A stretch of 64,000 bases of DNA, taken from assembly GCF_016906535.1 (NCBI RefSeq), contig NC_057377.1, positions 682,001-746,000 on the forward strand, in the 5' to 3' direction. Below, in pieces: positions 55,701-64,000 of this stretch. The position numbers and the translations under genes are program-made. This DNA is from Rhizoctonia solani. Taxonomy: Eukaryota > Basidiomycota > Agaricomycetes > Cantharellales > Ceratobasidiaceae. The first letter of the stretch is position 1. Every line of letters begins with the position of its first letter. The notes below the pieces were generated by a model. The model saw nothing but the letters and a program-made list of their open reading frames with translations, had not been told where the DNA came from and ran no database searches.

Positions 55701-57699
55701 GGAGTTTTGATCTCGAAACGCCAATTTCGGAGGAAGACCTCATGAAGCACCGGATTGGGGGACGGTTGGTTACTCGCCGTGAAGTCGAGAGGTCCAAGAA
55801 ATGTGAGTAGCACTGCGCTGCGAAAATATTATGTTGATTTGAACTTATTACCAGTTGTCAAGCTTTTGAGTGGGCTTTTCATGCAGATGATGTGTGCGGA
55901 CGATGCAGCCATCACCCCGGAAATCGAACTCGCCAAATTGGCGCTTGTTACTTCTAAAGACGAGGAGGAGGATGCTGCTGAACAATCTGCTACAGCCGAG
56001 CCCTCGGAGATAACTGCCAAAATCGACGGTGCACCTGAACCAGCTCTTGCAGAGAAACCCGATGAAGCAATGGAGACTCAACCTATTGAGCAGCCCGAGG
56101 CCAATCAGGCTCAAGACACGATAATGCAATCAAGACCGGCAAGCCCCCCGTCGACAATCAAGGATGGAGACGAAGATATGCAGTTGGCCACGTCCACAGA
56201 AGACGACAAGGCTCAAGATGGCGATGATGGGGATTCTATGGTCGTAGAAATGGGCGATGATCCACCCAGCACTGCTGAAGAGGTTGAAGTCATGCCTTCT
56301 CGGAAGAAATCCACAATGGTGCCTGATTCTGGCGCGATGATGTTTGGTGAGTAGGTTCAAGTCGGCAGACATATGGGCATGGTTGAAGTTCCGAGCGCAG
56401 GGAAACAGCACGACGTCTCTGGTAGGTTGGCTTTCGCATATAGGGTGAACTAATGACTTATTATAGTGCAGAGGTCTTTGACAACTGCATGTTCCAAATC
56501 GAAACAGCACTTCGGTTCGAAAACCCAGCAAGCTCGGAAGAAGCAGGAAGTGGGACAATTAAGAAGTCAGTGACCTGGTCCTATAGGCATGTAAGTAGAT
56601 ATAGAACTAATATAAATTCTGCGTCAAAGACTTTTCTATGGCAAATTGCTCCAACGCTTGAGCCCTATCATCGACCCTACCAGTAGCCCAACGACGTCGA
56701 AACGTATGGCGACCGTGCATGAGAAGGAAGATTTATTCTCGCATTTACTTGTAAACGTATCTGACGAAGGTTTTGATTTGTACGACGGGTTGAGCGGGTA
56801 TTTTGAGGACGAGGTCGAACACGGAGGCAGGAGATCTAGAATGGAGGTTTCGCTTTTGGATCTTCCTCCAATTCTTCAGATCCAGCTGCAAGTGGGTCTG
56901 TTTATTTATCTGCTAATGAGCTTATACTGAACTATGCGCATCTATAGCGAGTACAATTCAACCGCGAGACTATGCAAGCGTTCAAATCGAATGCATACAT
57001 CAAATTTGAGGAAACACTGCTGTTGGACAGATTTTTGGCCAACATGGATCCCGTGAAGAAAGCCCAAAGTAAAAATATCGAGTTGGAATTGGCTGCCTGT
57101 AGGGAACGACTACGAGCTTTGGGACAAGTAGACGTGAGTTCAGTTTACGATCCTAAATACCGATTGAAAATCTAAAGTCGCACTCCAGAGTAACAAGCTT
57201 ACTGCGTCGATCGACGGTGCCAAGAAATTCTTATACTCGATTAAGGACGAGCATGTCGACGTTGATGATGAACTCCTTGCGCATCTAAAAGAAGAGGTCA
57301 TATCTATTGAGGAAGAGATAGCTGACAAACGTACACGATGCCAGCAGCTCAAAGAGCAGCTCGAAGCATTTTGGAAGGACGAACGAGAAGCTGAATATCA
57401 CCTTGCATCGGTCTTTATACACAGGGGAACATCACCCTCTTTTGGACACTACTTTTTCTACGCCCGACATCTCCCCGGAAAACCAGACGAGTGGTTCAAG
57501 TATAATGACAGCGAGGTGATCGCCGTCCCCAAGGATGAGGTTCTGGCAGATGGCACTGGCTCGACAGCCAATCCATATCTTGTAAGTACTTGCCGCCGGC
57601 CGGTGGCTGAGGTTATTGATCAGGCACTGGCAGCTTGTATATGTGAGGAAAGATCATGACATCGTCGATACTATTCACCGGGTGGCTATGGCTGATTAG
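52788..57699 (+). CDS. Ubiquitin carboxyl-terminal hydrolase, Ubp2/USP25-28-like
   Basis: Deubiquitinating cysteine protease. Fourteen exons: 52788-54154, 54216-54308, 54363-54667, 54717-54806, 54856-55346, 55404-55493, 55550-55802, 55855-56346, 56401-56421 (21 bases), 56472-56565, 56630-56891, 56948-57133, 57189-57581 and 57634-57699, giving 1400 residues. The first 200 residues are acidic, Pro/Thr-rich with Trp-containing repeats (GWGQGQTNDWNKANDDW). The Cys box GLHQLGNTCYLN puts the nucleophile near residue 841. The His box FGHYFFYAR has the catalytic His near 1335, followed by WFKYNDSEV. Between them lie a Glu/Asp-rich insert (55930-56340), DVSEVFDNCMFQIE, LPPILQIQLQ and a coiled-coil segment. 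Yeast Ubp2 opposes Rsp5-made K63 chains; a similar role is plausible. The exon 6/7 junction is the least certain. Confidence 0.92.
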
Positions 57700-57837
57700 G
57701 GGTTCGCAATTGTATTTGTTATTCATCATCACACCTGTACTCGTTTGTGCTTGTTTCCGACTACGCCCGACTCGTCGTCGGTTATTAATTCGAGTCAACC
57801 ATGACTCGCCAATGCAATGCTAAACTCAACTTGAACC

Positions 57838-59379
57838 ATGAGTACGGCTAATAAAACCCAAGACTCGTTCTCAGTCTTGGTAAACTCAGTTTTACCAGAG
57901 TACTCTATCTCACATTTGACGGGGTTTGCTCCGCCCAAGCCAAAGGCTCCCGCCGTCAAGTTTTCATCTCCAAGCCTTGATCCATGGCTCGATGTCTCTC
58001 TAAAGATCGCCACTCTATTGACCGAGTCAAACGAAGCGTTTAGGTCTGCTGTTGAAAAGCTGCCTCTTCTCGCTGTTCCCGATAGTGCTCCAATCGAAGA
58101 ATGGCGATTGGCGTATACAGTCCTATCGACCGTCGCAGCGGCCTATATCTGGGGCAAAGATCCGGAATCGGGCATAGTCGATAAGCTTCCATATGTGATT
58201 GCTTGTCCCCTCCAGGATGTCGCAGACGCTCTCGGCGTGGAACCTGGTTTGACCTATATCGTAGGAGGAATCTGGAATCACCAGTATCGTGAAGAAAGGT
58301 CAAGCGAAGAAGATGGCCAGTTGGATACTATCGTCTCTTTTACGGATGCTCCAGATGAAACACACTTCAATTTAACGACGCTCCGGGTTGAACGTGCTGG
58401 CGGAGATGGTCTTCTCCAAGGATTGATCGTCTCCCAACTTGTAGCACGCGCTATTCGGTTGACCATGTCGGCATCTCACAATCATAACTCTCATGATCAT
58501 GGTCCTCACAGTCACCAAAAACCAGGGAACCTCATGTCGCTGGACGAAGTCCATCAAGCTATGGCTGATGCTTTCCACAAAATGGAGACGTCCATCTCTC
58601 AATGCACCGTCGAACTCTCCAAGATGCGGAACGGATGTGGTGTTGACTTCTTTTACAACAAGTTGAGGCCATTCCTTGGAGGGTTCGGTTCTGTAAGTTG
58701 AAGCATACATCCAAGCCGGTCTTAATACTTGGGGTTACTAATATCCTTGTTCTAGCATCCCAGTCAACCCAATGGCGTGTTCTATCCCTCTTCTCCCGAC
58801 GGAACCAAGGGAGAATGGCTCAAACTTAGCGGCGCGACAGCCGGACAGTCATCTCTCTTCCAAGCATTCGATACATTACTCATGGTCGTCCACCCGAACA
58901 ACCAAGACCAAGGTCCTTTCGCGAAGAAGATGAGGAAAGCTATGCCGGGTAAGCAATATATCCTGTTCCGCCCGAGTTTACGAGAGAATTTATCACCTGA
59001 TTATCGGCATTTTGGGCCTCAACTATATTCCGCGTAATCCACCATAGCATCCCATGTCCAATTTCTTGAGACAATACCTACGCTGCCTTCGATTAGGGGT
59101 TATATCCAATCGCTTCTTTCCAAGCCCGAATCGTCGCCGGGAGAACGCGCCGTGATCGGAGGCTACAATGCCACGGTGCGAGAACTCGAAGGGTTCAGGA
59201 ACGAACATATCAAAATCGTTACCCTGTATGTGATCGGGCCAGCTCGACGTGCCCAACAAACTACTGCAGGTGGAGCAGAGGATGATTCACAAATGCGCGG
59301 TACGGGTGGGAGTAACTTGGCGAGATTGCTCAAGGGGATGAGGGATGATACGAAGCGGACCACGCTAGAACGCGAATGA
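57838..59379 (+). CDS. Indoleamine 2,3-dioxygenase (IDO family)
   Basis: Haem dioxygenase opening the indole ring of tryptophan to N-formylkynurenine, first step of the kynurenine route to NAD. Three exons: 57838-58692, 58756-58948 and 59048-59379, 459 residues, normal for fungal members. Typical blocks: FYNKLRPFLGGF, SSLFQAFDTLL, MPASHVQFLE and GGYNATVRELEGFRNEHIKIV, where the His in NEH is the proximal haem ligand. A histidine-rich loop (residues about 213-226, SHNHNSHDHGPHSH) interrupts the large domain, unusual for the family. Only 138 bases separate it from the stop of the ubiquitin hydrolase on the same strand, so its promoter is very short. Fungi often keep two or three IDO paralogues; which one this is cannot be told here. 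Confidence 0.94.
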
Positions 59380-59759
59380 TATTTGCGTTCAATGAATGCA
59401 ATGGACATCTTGAGCGATATATTCGTGTTTGATATCGGCCATGAGCCTGGGTATCGTAGTTAAATACAAGTGCAGAATGTTTATATAAGAGGATGGAGTT
59501 GATGAGACGCATCATTTGCGTTGTGCAGATGAATGAGACAAGATCACAGAATGAAAAAAGAAAGGGTAATTTTCTATAGTACCAGAGGGTGTGACCGTCC
59601 GTGCGTGCATAAATTGGCGGCGTAAATGGTCTGATGATACTAGATGTGTAGTACACCCTACCATCTATACTTCCCTACTCCTTAGCCCAAACCGAGACCC
59701 AATAAACCGTTGTAAGCTAACTATGCATGGATTCCCAGTAACAAGTAACAAGGTCGCCG
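59380..59759. other. Shared 3' region of convergent genes
   Basis: 380 bases between the IDO stop (plus) and the DUF3074 stop (minus). No gene seen. Confidence 0.5.
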
Positions 59760-61124
59760 CTACTGTGTAGTTGAGGTTGAGGCCGGTCTTGCCCCCGCAG
59801 GCGATCCATCTCCGGTAACTGTACTCGCGGGAGTTGTTGGAGTTGGAGATGATCCTGACGCGCCAGCATCCATGCTTGTCAGAGCCTGCACAGAACGACG
59901 TCTAGCACGCTTGACAATGGAGAGTGAACTGGAGCGAGATACCAGTTTGGGTCTACGGCCAGATTGACCTTGTCGCCGAGCAGCCATGTATTCCACTACT
60001 TGAGCAACACGCTATATGTTTGGTGTAGAGATGAAAAATACATGTTAGCTATGCATAATTTACTGCACAAGATTAGTACAACGTACCTCGGCAATTTGCC
60101 TAGGCATTCCCCTTTCCGGTATAAAATTTGGGATTGAACCCCCGATTTGATACATCGTTGCGCCCCTAGCCCGAGACAAGAATGGGTTATCCTGGCGTGG
60201 TCTAAACAACCGCAAGACTCGATGGTCCTATTCGAGATAATGCTTACATCCATTCCACTTTTCCATCAACTTCGAGGAGGCGGTCGACCGACGTGAACCG
60301 GCCACGGACGCCTCTTTCTTCGAGCGCTTTTAGGCCCTGTGTTGGGAAGGAGAAAATGAGGGGGGGGGACATAAGGAGGGCGGATGGAACTAACCTCGTT
60401 ATCACCAACATCAAAGGGTATATTGATTACCCATGCTTGACGAGGTGGATTGTCGTCGAGTGATGTGGCAAGAAGAACTGTAAACGTGCGTGGAGAAACG
60501 GGCGGAGAGTATGTGTAGTGGTATGTCCAACCTGAAAAAAAGTGTACATGAGGCTTAGGGAGCATTGAATCGTGTATGGATAGTGTTGTACCATTGTAGT
60601 CTCCGTCAAGGTATGGTTCGAGATGGGTGGCAGAAACTAGTTCGGGAACGTATTCCTCTTGGGCTTGGCAGTGTCGAGTGCCTGCATTGAGTGTGGAATA
60701 AATTATACTAGTCAGCGCTCTTTCACAGATTAGAACGCACCAATGACTTCCCAAAACTCGTGGAACGTTCCCTGTTCTGCCGGGTGATAACTTGAGGGCA
60801 ATACAAATAGAGCGCGTCTCGTAAGCATGAGCTTATTAGGGGAAAGAACATGTTTATGTACCTTAAGCGACCATGCCAATTGGGTCCAGACGGCTCTTTG
60901 TGGGAAAAAGTCTGAACCATACCATCGTAGTATGTTTTTCCGGGCGGCCAGCGCACAGTTGAAGCAAGAAGTGCGTTAGCAGCGTCTAGCAAGACGTTTA
61001 ACGGTGGTATGTCTGAACAACGAGCTCGACTCAAATCAAGATAACAATATGACATTGGATGCGTACTATTCTTTGTGACAGGAGTCAAACCAAATTCGTA
61101 GCGAGTCTTGTTTCTATTGGGCAT
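59760..61124 (-). CDS. DUF3074 (START-like) domain protein
   Basis: Fungal protein with a predicted START-like lipid-binding fold; function unknown. Eight exons from 5' to 3': 61124-61067, 61012-60862, 60790-60741, 60681-60592, 60531-60395, 60336-60248, 60201-60087 and 60011-59760, 313 residues. The family signature NWHGRLSYHPAEQGTFHEFW is restored only if the third exon's acceptor is taken at 60791-60792. Next come EEYVPELVSATHLEPYLDG, WTYHYTYSPPVSPRTFTVLL and GRFTSVDRLLEVDGKVEW. The C-terminal 83 residues are basic then Ser/Thr/Pro-rich and probably disordered (GRRPKLVSRSSSLSIVKRARRR). No signal peptide or membrane segment. The first intron is inferred from phase and family fit; reading through it would add 18 residues. 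Start chosen at MPNRNK. Confidence 0.75.
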
Positions 61125-62519
61125 TATCGACAGTAAAGGCGTGTGATCGAGGAAGAGTACAGGTCCCGAAATATAACTCTGAAATCCGGGACTGTGGTGG
61201 ATTCCCAGGAATTGAGCTTGATTCACGTGCTGCAAGGCAACAACTGGTACCCGGCTGAGTTTGATGGCCCTCCAGGTCGAGTTGCGAGCAAGTACGGCCT
61301 TATATGCACTACGCAAGTTCAAAAGTCAAAAGCAAATAAACCATAAGCGGAAACTGGTGGAGGATCCAATGACGCAGAAGTGTCGGAAGCAAATCCGGAA
61401 AGAGGTCGGATACGACGTCACTTCAAATTGGGGCGTGGAGTCAGGTGGGGCGGCCGCCTTCAGACAGCACGCCCTCAACGAGATGTGCGATGATGACGTG
61501 TCGAGCACCACAAGCAGACCAGACAGTCCATAACTTAGGGTTCATTGACGAGATGAGAAGGCCAGATAGTCGATCACTGAGACATTTCACGAAATGCTCT
61601 GGCAAAACATGTATCACATAGCCTTCCCCAAATATTTTGTGAGCAAGAGTCCTCCTAGAGCAAGCCCAAGCACATCTCCATATGAAATGGTTGCATTGTC
61701 GTTGTTTAGCCCTTCAGAAATAGACATCCAAATGCGCGCCATCATAGAGTGTTTTGCGAGTGGTTGTTCAGAACAAAGCCAAAGATACACAAGATGAAAA
61801 GCGTCGAGTTACCTTGGCTCCGATCGCGCCGTTCATGCCGAGAGCTGACTCAGCACATAACGTCTAGCCCAAACATCTTGGGCCATGATGCTTGACCTCT
61901 TAGATATAAACTGAGATCTTGGTACCATATGACGATTTAAAGGGTATATGTGGATCTCGAAACATGCATCGGTTCACCGTTTGCCCCTGAATAACGCCCC
62001 GTACACGCGAACATTTCCTCCCAGACCAGATTTTGTCACGTGACTGACATTAGGGGACGAAACGCTCGTGTCTTATCTCGCGATTGGTGATCAAACTATA
62101 AACCCGCGCACCCCGGACTATGAAACTGTGCGATCATTCTCATCGTACTGTCAGTTAGCATAACAGGTAGTATCACCGTAAAGGGGAAAAGACGCCCGGG
62201 GTCCGAGTTGTCTCGTGATGCTCTACATTTCAGCACGTAAGGCCTTCCCAGGCTGCTCCTCAATTCCTTTTCCCCAAATAGGACAATTTGTCCATTCGTA
62301 CGCCCAAGTGCCGTCTTAAAAGAGACATTTCTCCCCACAGCGTCATGGATAAACGATTTGGATAAATAATACTCCGATTGAGGGTCCTACCCAGCTTCAA
62401 GAAGACCTTTACCTGCGCTCGCCGTCGTTCAGGGTGCCCCATCCGTAGGTTTAAAAGAGTGATACTGACGAGTGGAACTCATCTCTTTCTTCTCTTCCTT
62501 CATAACGGTGTCTCTTACT
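61125..62519. other. Intergenic 1.4 kb between divergent genes, no gene recognised
   Basis: Holds the promoters of the DUF3074 gene (minus) and homogentisate dioxygenase (plus). Short frames at 61261-61533 and 61594-61797 show no family resemblance. A CACGTGAC motif lies near 62037. Confidence 0.5.
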
Positions 62520-64000
62520 ATGCTTCGCAGTTCGAGCTGTCTCCTTCGTGCAACTCCAGTCACTCATCCCCACCCGGTGAGTGGCTACAAAAATGTCGGC
62601 TTGTCTCACAATGACTGACTTGCAGCTCTTGTGCAGTTGCTTTCACGCAGCATTACTTCCGTCACTGCAAGATCAAGTTTTATTACAAAGGCTACCGAGA
62701 AGGATCCCTACCACTATCAGGTAAGCTGGCTCGCTCAATCTCAAAATTAGCTCAATCCCACATATCCCACCAACAGGTTGGATTTGGTAACCGGTTCGCG
62801 AGTGAGGCTATGTAAGTCTGAGTCTTTCCGTAGGGAATCCGAAAGCAATGTCTTATGACTTCATAGACCGGGTGTACTTCCTGATGGGCAAAATATGCCC
62901 CAGAAGAACAAATACGATCTTTATACTGAAGCAGTAAGGACCCCAGTATCACCCTCGGGGTGTGACTTGGGTACTGACAGCCATGTAGATCACGGGCTCG
63001 TCATTTGTGGCACCTCGCAAGGATAATTTGAGCGCCTGGCTGTACAGGATTAGACCCGCCGTAGCCCACCAGGGGTTCGCACCACTCCCCGATAACCCAG
63101 ATGTGAGTACAATTCGTTATGTGAGCTTAGAACAACGAGACTCATATCTTTTCATCAACGCACAGCTGGAATCCAACTTCTTGCCTCTTAATCCTAAGGT
63201 GCAATTTAGCCCAACGCAACTGGGTAGGTGCTTTTTATTTTACTTTACCAATTAACTGACATAGGCTATTCATAGCGTGGCGTCCATTTTCGCTCCCTTC
63301 ATCTGGCTCCAAAGTCGATTTTCTCAATGGTCTAAAAACACTTGCCGGGTCTGGGGAGCCGACGCTCAACGAGGGTCTTGCCATCCATATCTATACCGCC
63401 AATTCATCCATGGAGAACCGAGCAGTGGTTAATGCCGACGGTGATATGCTCATTGTTCCTCAACTGGGACGGTTGGATATCCAAACTGAGTTTGGAAAGA
63501 TGATGGTTCGTCCAGGGGAGATATGCGTTATCCAAAAGGGGATTCGGTTCAAGGTCGGCTTGCCTGATGGCGATTCTAGAGGATGTGAGTGGACTTTTGA
63601 TTTTTCGAGTCGGACAGAGGTGTTGTCTGCGCGGGGTCCTTTGAAATATGAGGGTTTGAGCAGCCAGCAAGTCGAAAGCTCCCGGCGACAATACTGTATA
63701 GTCCCTGGCCATCTTGCATATATTTATCCCGTGACAGGATGTTCCTAACGTCAGAATTCTCTCGGCAGACATTCAAGAAATTTTCGGCTCACGCTTCGAG
63801 CTGCCAGAACTCGGCCCTCTCGGAGGGCATGGTCTCGCTAATGCCCGTGACTTCGAGTTCCCTATCGCGAGCTTCGATATCGATCAGTCTCATTGGGAAA
63901 GTACGTTTAGCCTGTCTTCGCAAACTTCTTAGACGTGCCTTCCTAACGCGATGCACAGTTGTTTATAAACTTGGTGGAAAGCTATGGTCTTGCAAACAAA
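62520..64000 (+). CDS. Homogentisate 1,2-dioxygenase, 3' end beyond window
   Basis: Non-haem iron dioxygenase cleaving homogentisate to maleylacetoacetate in phenylalanine/tyrosine breakdown. Nine exons in the window: 62520-62576, 62637-62720, 62777-62811, 62867-62933, 62989-63102, 63166-63223, 63276-63584, 63769-63900 and 63959 onward, about 299 residues. Family blocks in order: YHYQVGFGNRFASEA, PGVLPDGQNMPQKNKYDLY, GSSFVAPRKDN, AWRPFSLP, NADGDMLIVPQ, RPGEICVIQKGIRF, ELPELGPLGGHGLANARDFE. The iron ligands lie further on, outside the window. The intron 63585-63768 (184 bases) is three times the local norm. The first 35 residues are Arg/Ser-rich without acids (MLRSSSCLLRA), resembling a mitochondrial presequence, though the enzyme is usually cytosolic; the exact start is less certain than the rest. 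Confidence 0.93.

Noticed and set aside
60741..60782. Alternative acceptor right before the NRERST/EQGTF exon of the DUF3074 gene
   Set aside because: It breaks the phase; the acceptor at 60791-60792 restores the family signature WHGRLSYHPAEQGTFHEFW.
1..64000. CRISPR arrays, bacterial operons or riboswitches
   Set aside because: The sequence is intron-rich fungal DNA; the only regular short repeat (4839-4901) is a 21-bp tandem without spacers.

Overview
The window looks like nuclear DNA of an agaricomycete (mushroom-forming basidiomycete) fungus. Genes carry many short phase-matched introns of about 50-60 bases with GT..AG ends. The content (Tnp2-like CACTA transposase, WD40-kinase fusions with an HGD catalytic loop, DUF3074 protein, fungal RNA polymerase I) fits Agaricomycetes. 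Rhizoctonia/Ceratobasidiaceae is my best guess, by inference only. No rRNA, CRISPR or prokaryotic feature was seen.

Layout. 0.4-4.4 kb: a CACTA/Tnp2-type transposase gene. 4.4-10.8 kb: a graveyard of nested repeats. It holds four complete solo LTRs of about 560 bp, each with an exact 5-bp target duplication, further LTR fragments, a TA-flanked MITE, and a 173-bp TG..CA element with a tRNA-like core. 10.9-13.6 kb (minus): an unrecognised AT-hook protein. 14.1-14.7 kb: about 120-bp repeats split by a MITE-like insert. 15.7-17.5 kb: an unrecognised Pro/Ser-rich protein. 18.4-27.5 kb: three tandem paralogues, each a seven-bladed WD40 propeller fused to a protein kinase; the first has a premature stop. 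30-32.3 kb: a secreted mucin-like Thr-rich protein built from symmetric exons. 32.6-38.7 kb: the largest subunit of RNA polymerase I. 39-40.2 kb (minus): two tandem genes for 30-residue cysteine-containing peptides. 43.3-44.7 kb: a dihydroflavonol-reductase-like NAD(P) enzyme. 46.2-46.9 kb: a small unrecognised gene. 48.1-49.1 kb: an RRM-less CstF-64-like protein. 49.4-51.2 kb (minus): calnexin, sharing a 151-bp divergent promoter with a TXNDC17/TRP14-like thioredoxin gene (51.4-51.9 kb, plus). 52.8-57.7 kb: a Ubp2-like ubiquitin hydrolase. 57.8-59.4 kb: indoleamine 2,3-dioxygenase. 59.8-61.1 kb (minus): a DUF3074 protein. 62.5 kb to the end: homogentisate 1,2-dioxygenase, cut by the window edge.

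The first 28 kb is accessory (repeats, lineage-specific genes, a young tandem family). From 30 kb on it is mostly ordinary housekeeping chromosome. Functional links are few: calnexin and the TRP14-like protein plausibly share folding/redox-stress control, and IDO and homogentisate dioxygenase both degrade aromatic amino acids. Exon maps were built by hand from splice signals, phase and protein-family fit, so single boundaries may be off.
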